This document shows, in pieces, positions 36,201 to 44,195 of a stretch of DNA of 62,512 nt. Positions within the stretch are counted from its first letter, which is position 1, and every line of letters begins with the position of its first letter. Made by a program: the position numbers and the translations under genes. The DNA is from Bacillota bacterium (GTDB lineage Bacteria > Bacillota > Sulfobacillia > Sulfobacillales > Sulfobacillaceae). The stretch covers positions 1 through 62,512 of the forward strand of contig JAJYHT010000084.1 in NCBI GenBank assembly GCA_021784595.1. The letters are read 5' to 3'. Below the pieces are notes generated by a model. It was not told the DNA's origin and searched no databases. It was given only the letters and a program-made list of their open reading frames with translations.

Positions 36201-36943
36201 CGTTGTTCTGCCATCCTGCGCAATGCTTGCGACAAATAATCAACTCGAGGGCGGCCGTCCGCGGCTAAAAAGTCCTCAACAGCGCTCCAAGAGCCTTTCA
36301 AGGCCACCAGTTCCTCAAATTCAGGCACACCGCCCTTATCGTTTACCTGGCGGACGAATGTCCGATATTGTTGCAATAGCTGGCGTAGAGTAAGTGGCAG
36401 TGACACCTCACAAATCAAAACCACAAAATCCCATGGACCGCCCTGCTTTAGCCAACGCGGGACAATAGCGGCAGAGACCAAACCGAGTTCCTCGGCAAGC
36501 TCTCGGCGCACACTGCCTACGACATCGACCGCATTTTGGTTAACGTCGGCAAAATCCAATCCACCGCCCACGCCTTGCAGACGACCTCCATAAGTAGTGT
36601 GACGACCCATCTGCCCAAACACCAAGTAGTTGTCTGCTGTGCGTCCTATCCCCGCGCCATAAAGCACTCGACACGCATCAGAATGGTCTAGCAGTCCCCG
36701 AATCGTCGCTAGATAATGGGCATAATCAGTACGCTTGAGTTCGATCCCAAGGCGCTTGGGGTCAAGCGACATGTGGGCGATGCTAAACACCTCGCCTCGA
36801 AACCAGTCCGGATGTTCTCTCACAGCGCGAGACCACTCGCGATCCACCACATCCTGCACAGCAGGTGCCAGAGTCAGGGATTCAGCCTTCAATGTGACCG
36901 AAATCTCCCGTGGCACCGACTCATAGACGACTTCCGCCGCCAT
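36197..36943 (-). CDS. Nudix-like protein with an altered Nudix box
   Basis: In the middle of the 248 residues is YGGRLQGVGGGLDFADVNQ followed by VDVVGSVRRELAEELGLV. REL-x-EELG is kept, but the first glutamate of the box (GX5E) is displaced by an insertion, so hydrolysis of nucleoside diphosphates is doubtful. The first 90 residues and last 70 have no family that I know. It is convergent with the GNAT gene. ATG 36943 lacks a strong ribosome binding site. Confidence 0.65.
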   Translation of the reverse strand: MAAEVVYESVPREISVTLKAESLTLAPAVQDVVDREWSRAVREHPDWFRGEVFSIAHMSLDPKRLGIELKRTDYAHYLATIRGLLDHSDACRVLYGAGIGRTADNYLVFGQMGRHTTYGGRLQGVGGGLDFADVNQNAVDVVGSVRRELAEELGLVSAAIVPRWLKQGGPWDFVVLICEVSLPLTLRQLLQQYRTFVRQVNDKGGVPEFEELVALKGSWSAVEDFLAADGRPRVDYLSQALRRMAEQR

Positions 36944-37777
36944 ATTAACGCACCCCCATTACCATGGCTGCCGCCATGTTTCACGCAGATCAGCTTTGTC
37001 CAATGAATCACGCCGTTTTCTACAAAACGGCATTGACTGATGGAGAGCACCATCGGGTTTAAGTCTACAGCCATAGCCTTGGCCGAAGGAAATCAGTCCA
37101 GTCACTGCCAGGAAATGGTTCCCATTCCATAATGTCTGGCGTCCCCATCGTCCGTGCTTTTCCACCTCGAACCGGGAAGACTTTTCGAACACCAAAAATT
37201 GTCCCACGCTCGCAGTTTTTGGCAAGAAAACGGTCACCGTCAATTTGCGGGGCTCGCGCTATGCCGATGGCGGGCCCTAAAGCACGCCTGAATGGAGTAC
37301 TCTATATAACGAACCGTGGTGGAACGATCCTTCAGTCTATGGACCGCCCACGGGATTAAGGCGACGCATCATCGCTGCCCCTATCTCCGGTATGTCCGAT
37401 TAGCGCTCGCCGGTATGGTCTCCCACCACCAGCCCGGGATCCGAACCGCGGCGTAAAGCGCCGGTTCGGCAGGGAGGCGATGACAGACTAACCTATCGTC
37501 GAGTATTTTGAGTCGTTTGTCACGCCTCGAGCATGGTTTACGCAAAAATGGTGTTCCAAACGTGGACTATCGCCAACGAATTTGGGCCCCGCACTTCAAG
37601 GACTATATGAAAAGTTTCCTAGGCGGAAGTCCACTATGAATCGCCGCAATCAAATCTGCCATAACCTTAATTATCATACCCTTATAGAGCTGCTATCCAG
37701 CTTGCTGCAGATCCCGGCGATGACTACGCACATGCCATTAAGTCATGCTCCACTCCCTATTGGAGAATTGGCCCGGG
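36944..37777. other. 834-base stretch without a convincing gene; one strong hairpin
   Basis: Short open frames occur in both directions (for example 36959-37243 minus and 37582-37788 plus), but none has a ribosome binding site plus recognisable motif. A clear hairpin, CCGAACCG ... CGGTTCGG, is at 37441-37469, and the flank AGGGAGG resembles the hairpin just before the 3' part of group II introns (compare 60800-60840). So the stretch may hold intron debris. Otherwise nothing. Confidence 0.4.
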
Positions 37778-39070
37778 CTATGGCGTAAGGCGCTTTAAAT
37801 CCCGAGGAAAGATGGTCGCTTCTCGGATGTTGGAAAAACCCATCAATCGAGCCACCAACCGCTCCAAGCCTAACGCAAATCCCCCATGGGGTGGCATCCC
37901 GTACTGAAACGCCATCAGATAGCCTTCCAACCCCTCGGTGCTCATGCCTCTTTTCTGCAACGCCTCGACATAATTGCGGTACTGATGCAGGCGTTGGCCC
38001 CCAGTGACTAATTCTTGGCCTCGAAATAACAAGTCAAAGCTTCTGGTGTATTGGGGACGGCTTGGGTCCGGATGCGTATAAAATGGCCGCTTGGCCGTGG
38101 GATAACCCTCGACAAAGAGAAAATCGGAGCCATACTGGTTTTTCGCCCACTGCCCGAGCCACGCTTCATGAGCCGGCGCCAAATCAGGTTCAGCGCGAAA
38201 GTTTTCTCCCAGACCATTAGAGACCAAATCGAGCGCTTCCGCAAAATGGATGATCGGTATGGCAGGCAATATTTCCGGCCAAAAATCTTGCGTATTCGGC
38301 GTCTTCTCTCTAGCCCAGTCCACCATGCCTGCAATCACCTCGCGCACTAGGCCCATCACCGTACGATGATCCGAAATGAACGCTACTTCCACATCCAAAG
38401 ACGTATATTGGCTCAAATGCCGCGCGGTGTCGTGGGGTTCCGCACGAAATACTGGCCCGACCTCAAAAACTCGGCCCAACACACCAGCCATCATTTGTTT
38501 GTATAATTGTGGGCTTTGGGCCAAATATGCCTTTCGGCCAAAATATTCCACCTCAAAAACGTTGGACCCGCTTTCAGTGGCAGTTCCCAATATTTTCGGC
38601 GTATGGATCTCCACAAAACCCAACCCATGCAACGTATGACGAAATCCCGCAACGAGTTGGTCGGTCATGCGAAGCCACTTGACAGCCTCAGGATGGCGCA
38701 GAAGAATCGGGGCGGCGGTAAGCCTAGTAGGCAAAGCGGCCTTAGCATAAGAAGCCGACAAATCAATCGGAAGGGGAGAATCTGCTTCTGCTAACACCGT
38801 GATGTCCGCCTCATGCAATTCTATTCCACCAGGGGCGCGCGTCTCGCGAACCACCCGCGCAACCACCGAAACGACCGTCTCAGGGTGTAGCCGCAGTGCT
38901 TGATCACGCTGCACTACCTGAATTAAGCCCGAGCCATCGCGCAGGACCAAAAACTGCACTCCACCCAAGCGACGCACTGTATGAATCCATCCGGCGGTCA
39001 CCACACGTTGATCAATATACTGGGGCAATTCGGCAATAAGGCATGGCAAAGAGTACTTAGCAGTTGACAT
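37778..39070 (-). CDS. aspS: Aspartyl-tRNA synthetase, archaeal type, probably non-discriminating
   Basis: Class II synthetase of 430 residues: OB-fold anticodon domain (about 1-105), then the catalytic core with the flipping loop EIHTPKILGTATESGSNVF, QSPQLYKQMM, FRAEPHDTARHLSQYTSLDVE and the final motif PPHGGFALGLERL. It lacks the GAD insertion of bacterial AspRS and so is the archaeal-type form. His30 (GWIHTVRRLGG) and Pro80 (RAPGG) are at the positions that mark non-discriminating enzymes, which also charge tRNA-Asn. ATG 39070 follows GGAGGG at 8 bases. A T-box lies upstream. Confidence 0.9.
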   Translation of the reverse strand: MSTAKYSLPCLIAELPQYIDQRVVTAGWIHTVRRLGGVQFLVLRDGSGLIQVVQRDQALRLHPETVVSVVARVVRETRAPGGIELHEADITVLAEADSPLPIDLSASYAKAALPTRLTAAPILLRHPEAVKWLRMTDQLVAGFRHTLHGLGFVEIHTPKILGTATESGSNVFEVEYFGRKAYLAQSPQLYKQMMAGVLGRVFEVGPVFRAEPHDTARHLSQYTSLDVEVAFISDHRTVMGLVREVIAGMVDWAREKTPNTQDFWPEILPAIPIIHFAEALDLVSNGLGENFRAEPDLAPAHEAWLGQWAKNQYGSDFLFVEGYPTAKRPFYTHPDPSRPQYTRSFDLLFRGQELVTGGQRLHQYRNYVEALQKRGMSTEGLEGYLMAFQYGMPPHGGFALGLERLVARLMGFSNIREATIFPRDLKRLTP

Positions 39071-39084
39071 TTGAAGCCCTCCAT

Positions 39085-39290
39085 TTATCCCGGTATGGTG
39101 CGGACGGGCCGGTACCCGTGGTGCCACCGCACTTCACTTGGCCCTTGGAGGAAGCGCCGAGTCTCAAGTCCCATAACGTGGGAAGACGGCCCATTTCAGA
39201 TAAGCATCCTGGAGGGCACTCCGGAGGGTCTTGGCGGCAGATTTTGGGTCACACTCTCACCCCGCGTGACTCGCTGGACCAAAAGTGCTG
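39085..39290 (-). promoter_or_regulatory. T-box leader of aspS
   Basis: Reading the minus strand, the leader contains GTGCGGTGGCACCACGGG (about 39113-39132), a close match to the T-box consensus that binds the uncharged tRNA end, within a larger stem GTGCGG ... CCGCAC. Upstream are several paired segments (GAGTCAC / GTGTGAC near 39250-39275 among them) that would be Stem I. There is no T run after the last hairpin, so control may be at translation rather than termination. I could not fix the specifier codon; Asp or Asn is expected. Confidence 0.7.
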
Positions 39291-39300
39291 CAACTACTAG

Positions 39301-39651
39301 GCTCCATCATCATATTAACAGCAGTATATCAAAAGGGCTCAGCCCGTGTCAGAGATTGATGAAGATCTTTGGGCGAAATTGGCCTCCTCTAAACGGACAA
39401 TACAGTGAGGACACTCTTGTCGGTTTCCAGAACTGCCATCTTGTGGATGGTGTCGCTCAGCATTCGGAGGTAGTCTCCTGTCATGGTCCACCTACGCATA
39501 AACCCGCGATGTTGCTACAATCCAGGGCACGTGTAGTGCATTCGAAAACACAGCACTCACTTCTCTCCTCCACGCACGACATCCCCACCCAATGCCGCCG
39601 ATTCTCTCGCTACACATCTAAGGCCCTGTCCATATTTTTGGGCTCTCCCTC
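39301..39651. other. Intergenic stretch, nothing recognised
   Basis: About 350 bases between the aspS leader and the end of the GNAT gene. Short open frames exist without ribosome binding sites or motifs. No clear hairpin, terminator or repeat. The promoter of aspS should lie at its left part, but I cannot single one out. Confidence 0.35.
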
Positions 39652-40200
39652 TCACTCATGCCATATCTCACGCGTCAAACTAAAAATTTTGTGATCTTCC
39701 CACTGGCCATTGATGCGCAAATATTTCGGCGCGTATCCTTCATAGACAAAGCCCGCTTTCTCAATCACCCTCAATGATGCAGAATTTCTCGGCATAATGG
39801 CCGCCTGTATTCGATGTAGCCCAAACTGGCAGAACGCCGCCTTCGCGACTAGCCGCACCGCCCGTGTTGCTAAACCCTTTCGGTTATACGCTTTGGATAC
39901 CCAATAGCCCAACGTACAACTTTCCCAGGCGCCCCTCACCACGTTGCTCAAGGCGATACGCCCAACTAATTGGCCCGTATCGCCCAGCCGTATGGCAAAA
40001 CCGTAGTCACGATCCTCACGCCATAACTGTTCCGAACGCGATAGCAAAAAGTCTTGTCCTTCGTCAGAGAAAATCTCGGGCACGAAAATAGGGCTAAATG
40101 GGGCAAGAAAGTCTTCATTCTCTGAGTAAAGACGGCTAAATTCCCCAGCCTGTGACCGATCCAGTGGTTCTAACAAGACGACGTCGTCGCTAATATGCAT
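39652..40200 (-). CDS. GNAT acetyltransferase, RimJ/RimL-like
   Basis: 182 residues beginning MHISDDVVLLEPLDRSQAGEF. Core motifs: CTLGYWVSKAYNRKGLATRAVRL and HRIQAAIMPRNSASLRVIEKAGF with the end FVYEGYAPKYLRINGQWEDH, typical of ribosomal-protein alanine acetyltransferase-like enzymes (RimJ). The frame can be extended upstream, but the ATG at 40200 is preferred since it starts one base after the stop of the previous GNAT gene, suggesting coupling. It is the last gene of a run on the minus strand. Confidence 0.88.
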   Translation of the reverse strand: MHISDDVVLLEPLDRSQAGEFSRLYSENEDFLAPFSPIFVPEIFSDEGQDFLLSRSEQLWREDRDYGFAIRLGDTGQLVGRIALSNVVRGAWESCTLGYWVSKAYNRKGLATRAVRLVAKAAFCQFGLHRIQAAIMPRNSASLRVIEKAGFVYEGYAPKYLRINGQWEDHKIFSLTREIWHE

Positions 40201-40201
40201 G

Positions 40202-40645
40202 TCATTCCATCTCAAAATGGAGCCACGGACTAACCCGCCCACCCATTTTCCGATACAGCGATTGGGCCGCCAGATTATCCGTGGCAGTCGCCCATTCCAG
40301 GCCAGCCAAACCCTGATCCCTGACATGGCTCAACACCGTCTTGAACAGCGATTCCCCCACCTGACGGCCACGCATCTTTGGGGCCACATACAAGTCGTTC
40401 AAAATGCCAGTCTGCTTCACGGGCACCGTATTCCACGTAATGTAGAGAGTGGCAAATCCTATAAGTTCTCCATTGGTCTCGGCTACCCACTGCCTCCCTC
40501 GACCAGGATTGTTCAATAAATCTTGAACCAGTTCAGTCACAGCACTTTCACCGGGATCCGGCTGGCGATAGAAATCGACAATGTAATCCAACATCAATGC
40601 AACCAACTGCGCAACATCGACCTTGGATGCGGGACGAACCAGCAC
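40202..40645 (-). CDS. GNAT family N-acetyltransferase
   Basis: 147 residues. VRPASKVDVAQLVALMLDYIVDF at the start, LNDLYVAPKMRGRQVGESLF in the CoA-binding strand-loop (R-x-x-x-V-G instead of the usual G-x-G/A), and TDNLAAQSLYRKMGG at the end are characteristic of general GNATs related to small-molecule or amine acetyltransferases. A GAGGAAG is upstream of the GTG start. It precedes the RimJ-like gene by a single base. Confidence 0.87.
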   Translation of the reverse strand: MLVRPASKVDVAQLVALMLDYIVDFYRQPDPGESAVTELVQDLLNNPGRGRQWVAETNGELIGFATLYITWNTVPVKQTGILNDLYVAPKMRGRQVGESLFKTVLSHVRDQGLAGLEWATATDNLAAQSLYRKMGGRVSPWLHFEME

Positions 40646-40683
40646 TGCGCTTCCTCCTCAATGACTTCTCAAACCCCAAAGTT

Positions 40684-41205
40684 TTAAGGACTACCGCCAA
40701 TCAATTGACGACGTTGGCGAAGTAGCGCCTCCAACTTGGAGAGACTCTCTTCCCATCCAGCGCTCTCCTGGTCGGGCGATTGGGTCAACTCTTCCAAACG
40801 ATGCGCCGCCCAAGCTAAACCACGGTCTACTTCAACCAGCATCTCCAAAAGTGCGGTGTTGTCGCGGATCCGGTTATATACGCGATCTTCTGGGGGAACT
40901 TCTAATGCCACGACTTGAGCACCGAGCGCTGACAGACGATCGGCTACAGCTTTTTTCTGTTTAGCCGCTTGGATGAGCATTTTGTCGGGAAAGGGATTGT
41001 CACGCGACGGGGCAGGAATCCGCGCGCTGGCTTCTTGGTAACAACGCCGCCAGACGGCAGCAACACTGACCAAGTCATTCGCCAAAGTATTGCGGATGAC
41101 TTGGTCAAGCGCGCGCATTGTGCTCGCACTGGCATAGGGGTTGGTGTCACGGGCTTCCGAAAAGAACTTAGCCACAACCTCAGCCACGCTGTCGTGCTTT
41201 TCCAT
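40684..41205 (-). CDS. Helical protein of unknown function next to the SPFH gene
   Basis: 173 residues, almost all alpha-helical in character, with charged coiled-coil-like segments (LEEL, SKLEALLRQRRQL) and no membrane segment or signal. I see no catalytic motif. It starts five bases after the end of the SPFH-domain gene and is almost certainly co-transcribed with it. The ATG at 41205 lies after a weak site. Function unknown; a partner of the SPFH protein is inference. Confidence 0.75.
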   Translation of the reverse strand: MEKHDSVAEVVAKFFSEARDTNPYASASTMRALDQVIRNTLANDLVSVAAVWRRCYQEASARIPAPSRDNPFPDKMLIQAAKQKKAVADRLSALGAQVVALEVPPEDRVYNRIRDNTALLEMLVEVDRGLAWAAHRLEELTQSPDQESAGWEESLSKLEALLRQRRQLIGGSP

Positions 41206-41210
41206 TAGTG

Positions 41211-42050
41211 TTATCGCCGCTCCGGAGGGACTGGCTGGCTATAGTCTTGCGTGTTTACCAAAGGGGTTGCCCCCTGAATGGTAAATCCAGTCCCACTAAT
41301 CATATTGGGCGCGGTAATCAACCCGCGTTCCGCCATGAGCATCGCAATATAATAGCGAATGGCCGTTTCCTCAGTCAATCCAAAGGCCCTCAGTGAGATC
41401 AGTTTTTTCATCAACTCATCAGCGGGAGCCACCAGGACTTTGACATTGTTTAACGTAATGCCATAGGTGCTCAAAAATTCCTGCAGGTGACCAGTGACCA
41501 AGTCCGTAATGTCATGAATTTTTTCGTTGATTTGCTCTAATGGGGTTACCTGACAGATTTGGTTGATTGACTGCTCTAATACCGGCGCGGCGTATGTGTT
41601 CACCTCCGCAGTTTTGATGTAGTGGCCCTGATAGGGCATGTGCTGCACCAATTTGAGGGCATCGTCCTTGGAATCGACATGGATGTAATAATCTACTTGA
41701 TACCGCAGTTGCGCCATCTCGCGTGATAGAGCCTGACCTTCCGCACGAATAACCAATTTTGCCCGATTGACGTAAATGGCCTCATACTGCCATGGCGATT
41801 GGCCTCCGTAAAACGCCTGTTGGATAGCTCCCACCAACACTTTTTGGGGGGTGTCAACCGCATATTGACCCGTTTCATAGACATTCAAAATTGCTCCGCG
41901 GCTTTTCAAGACACAGAAATGGTTCGATTCCACGGTCAGCAGGGATCCATTCATAATGTCATTACCGGGATAATGATACAATAACACGTCAGGTCCCATA
42001 ATTTCTTCGCCCGATGAAGTCAGCGTCGAAATCACGTTCCGAATAGCCAT
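41211..42050 (-). CDS. SPFH/Band-7 domain protein
   Basis: 279 residues with an SPFH-type domain from about residue 25 to 230: GPDVLLYHYPGNDIMNGSLL, then VNRAKLVIRAEGQ, YQVDYYIHVDSKDDALKLVQ, and LQEFLSTYGITLNNVKVLV near the end of the domain. There is no N-terminal membrane helix, so it resembles the soluble virion-core-like SPFH group (YdjI type) that may act in membrane stress. GGGAGG precedes the ATG. An extended -10 (TGATATAAT on the minus strand, 42095-42103) lies upstream, inside the end of the HAD gene. Confidence 0.82.
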   Translation of the reverse strand: MAIRNVISTLTSSGEEIMGPDVLLYHYPGNDIMNGSLLTVESNHFCVLKSRGAILNVYETGQYAVDTPQKVLVGAIQQAFYGGQSPWQYEAIYVNRAKLVIRAEGQALSREMAQLRYQVDYYIHVDSKDDALKLVQHMPYQGHYIKTAEVNTYAAPVLEQSINQICQVTPLEQINEKIHDITDLVTGHLQEFLSTYGITLNNVKVLVAPADELMKKLISLRAFGLTEETAIRYYIAMLMAERGLITAPNMISGTGFTIQGATPLVNTQDYSQPVPPERR

Positions 42051-42092
42051 TTAAATTCCTCCCGAATTACAAATATTTGGTCACCGTTTTTA

Positions 42093-42800
42093 TTATATCA
42101 TGACCCCTAGGCTCGATAAGTGCGGATCAAGCGCCTTTAATGCATCACCTAATTCCAAAAGATTTTTAATGTCTCCAGATTGTTGTGACCCTCGATTAAT
42201 GTGAAACGCATGCATTCCTAGTGCGCGAGCCGGGAGAATGTCCTTGTCCACGCGATCACCAACAAAAACGGATTCGTGAGGCTGACATCCAGCCAAGTTC
42301 AAAAGTTGGCGAAATATCGAAGGGTCGGGTTTAGCCGCACCAAACTCTCCTGAAATCAGCACAATGGAGACCCATCGGTCAATCCCAGCAACGGCCAGTT
42401 TTCTGCGTTGGGTTGGACCATCGCCATTAGTCACAATCCCCACCGGGATGCCCAGACTTCGAATTTTTTGAAGAAAGGAAATGGTATCCCAAAAGGGCTG
42501 CCATCCCCGTTCATATCCCGTTCGGTAAACAGTAAAGGCTTGAAGCGCCCGAGAATTCCCCATCGCTATGCCACAAGCCGAAGCTGTCTCTATTATGCGA
42601 CGGATTCGATTTTCTTCTAGAGACACATGTCCTGCCAGGTATTGTTCAAACCAATAGTCCGACGCGATGCTCCACTGCTCACTGAGACGCTCTAAATCAC
42701 GGATCCCCAAGTACTCTGCCAATTCCGAAAGTCCCTGTTGGGTTGCCCCCATATCATCCACCAAAGTGTCATCCAAGTCCCAGCCAATCAACCGTATCAC
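42093..42800 (-). CDS. HAD hydrolase, YjjG-like nucleotidase type
   Basis: 235 residues with motif I GWDLDDTLVDD, motif II VGIVTNGDG, motif III GAAKPDPSIF and motif IV VFVGDRVDKDI. The long helical cap and the DLDDTL signature place it with the nucleotidase or haloacid-dehalogenase-like group such as YjjG. It is cytosolic. The substrate is unknown. The ATG at 42800 has GGGAGG about five bases upstream. It is followed by the SPFH gene 42 bases later. Confidence 0.87.
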   Translation of the reverse strand: MIRLIGWDLDDTLVDDMGATQQGLSELAEYLGIRDLERLSEQWSIASDYWFEQYLAGHVSLEENRIRRIIETASACGIAMGNSRALQAFTVYRTGYERGWQPFWDTISFLQKIRSLGIPVGIVTNGDGPTQRRKLAVAGIDRWVSIVLISGEFGAAKPDPSIFRQLLNLAGCQPHESVFVGDRVDKDILPARALGMHAFHINRGSQQSGDIKNLLELGDALKALDPHLSSLGVMI

Positions 42801-42809
42801 GAAATGCCT

Positions 42810-43378
42810 CCCAATTGTTTACCTTGTTTACGCCATTCCATGCCAAATTACATACATTACCAAAGCATCCAGCCCCATACTGGCCAAACGCTCTGGTCAC
42901 TCACCAATCCAGCGCGAAAACAGCCTGCCAAAAAACATGCCCACAACCGTCCAGACTACCGCTTGCATGGCGAACGCCAACGACAACAGCCCAATCCTAC
43001 TCGGGCCCAATCCCCCAGCCACCAACGCATCAATACTGACCCCCAAATGCGCCCATCAAGAGGCTCTGGTCACTCAGGCTGTCTGCATCCTGATCTTCAA
43101 AGAACGTCCAAACAGCCAAGCCGATCAGAAGCTTGCGGCAATAATATCCACCCATCGCCCAAGCCATCCAGAGGCAACCCGCCCCAAGCTAGACCCATGA
43201 TCGGCATCAGCGCCTCCGCTAAAGCAAAAGCGATCGCATATCGCCAAACTCGGGACGAGCGGCCTGCCATCCCGAGGCTTATCGCTGTCACCAACGTATC
43301 TATTCCAAGTGCAAACACCAGGCCCATTGTGGGAAGTATGTTTAGCAATCCACCGCCCCCGGGTCTGTCATGTTTTAT
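42810..43378 (-). pseudogene. Decayed MntP-like manganese efflux protein
   Basis: The first part reads MGLVFALGIDTLVTAISLGMAG, then YAIAFALAEALMPIMGLAWGG, the classic MntP (DUF204) helices with the GMD/GID motif. Later pieces in another frame read LLSLAFAMQAVVWTVVGMFFG and MGLDALVMYVIWHG, again MntP-like, with an in-frame stop between. So at least one frameshift and one nonsense change break the gene. Remains cover about 560 bases. It lies in a minus-strand run with a VOC gene upstream and the HAD gene downstream. Confidence 0.7.
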
Positions 43379-43397
43379 TGCTGAATTCTCTTCCGTT

Positions 43398-43787
43398 TTA
43401 GTCTGAGGAATCTTGCCGCAATCCCCATAGGTTGCCAAAAGGATCTACGATTTGGCACACCATAGAACCATCCACCCCGACTATGGGACCTCGATATCGT
43501 TGACATTGCCGTTGCTCTAGTGCCTTAAGGACTGCCACCAGGTTTTCTACCTTCCAATACAACACCTGTCCTCCGGAGCCGCTGGGAGTCTTAGCATCGG
43601 ATGGATGCAATCCGACTTGAATGCCCGGTCCTTGAAAGAGGCAAAAATATTCGTCATCGAACACCGGATCACCAAAAATCTGCCGATACCAAATACGAGC
43701 TAGGTCTATGTTGTCAACAAAAAACGTAATCTCCGCTACACCTCGCAATATGGAGTTCACCCGAAAATCCATCCCCCCAACTGGCAT
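43398..43787 (-). CDS. VOC-family (glyoxalase-like) protein
   Basis: About 124-129 residues. The pattern AEITFFVDNIDLARIWYRQIFGD at the start and IVDPFGNLWGLRQD at the end are those of a VOC fold with the C-terminal DPxGN motif. Two starts are possible: ATG 43787 has no ribosome binding site, and ATG 43772 lies right after GGGGGG, perhaps too near. The role is unknown; relatives are dioxygenases, isomerases or resistance proteins. It is upstream of the MntP relic. Confidence 0.82.
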   Translation of the reverse strand: MPVGGMDFRVNSILRGVAEITFFVDNIDLARIWYRQIFGDPVFDDEYFCLFQGPGIQVGLHPSDAKTPSGSGGQVLYWKVENLVAVLKALEQRQCQRYRGPIVGVDGSMVCQIVDPFGNLWGLRQDSSD

Positions 43788-43905
43788 GATCTGAAAACCA
43801 CCTCACTAAGGTGGCGATGCATAGCCCGCAACAGGACGATTCGTTGCAAACCGTACTGTCCTCATCGCTCCTGGCAATCAATTCCAAGGCAAGGTCGTCG
43901 CGGCT

Positions 43906-44151
43906 TTAGGTGCTCTCGTCGTGACGGTCTAAAATATTGGGAAGCTCCCGATCCTTCGTAAGCCGCAAATATTCTGCTATCAGCTGGTCTAGCATCTGGG
44001 AGATGGCCACTACTTCAGGATCCCCCAAATTTGCACCCCGAGCGACGGCATTATCCAAATTTCGTCTTAGTTTTTCTATCCGTCGTAGCAACGCTTGCTC
44101 AGTCATTCGCGGCCGCCTTTTAAGAATTTCTAACCTATGTTCATTTTCCAC
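43906..44151 (-). CDS. Spo0E-like aspartyl-phosphate phosphatase
   Basis: 81 residues. The core IEKLRRNLDNAVARG ends in ISQMLDQLIAEYLRL, which contains the S-Q-x-L-D motif of Spo0E-type phosphatases. These remove phosphate from Spo0A~P and delay sporulation. It indicates a spore-forming organism. The first 20 residues are a charged extension. It stands alone, 45 bases downstream of the peptidase gene in the opposite reading order. ATG 44151 has no strong site, so the ATG at residue 16 is a possible start. Confidence 0.8.
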   Translation of the reverse strand: MENEHRLEILKRRPRMTEQALLRRIEKLRRNLDNAVARGANLGDPEVVAISQMLDQLIAEYLRLTKDRELPNILDRHDEST

Positions 44152-44195
44152 TCACACCCTTCTCTGTCAATAGGTGGGCATGCCATGGCACTATT

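Noticed and set aside
37441-37469. Hairpin that at first looked like a tRNA T-arm (GTTCG-like)
   Set aside because: No acceptor, D-arm or anticodon arm around it; fits an intron-type hairpin better.
42667-43406. Long plus-strand frames opposite the HAD gene and the MntP relic
   Set aside because: Composition (Pro, Ser, His, Asn) is that of an antisense shadow. The minus strand has the recognisable proteins.
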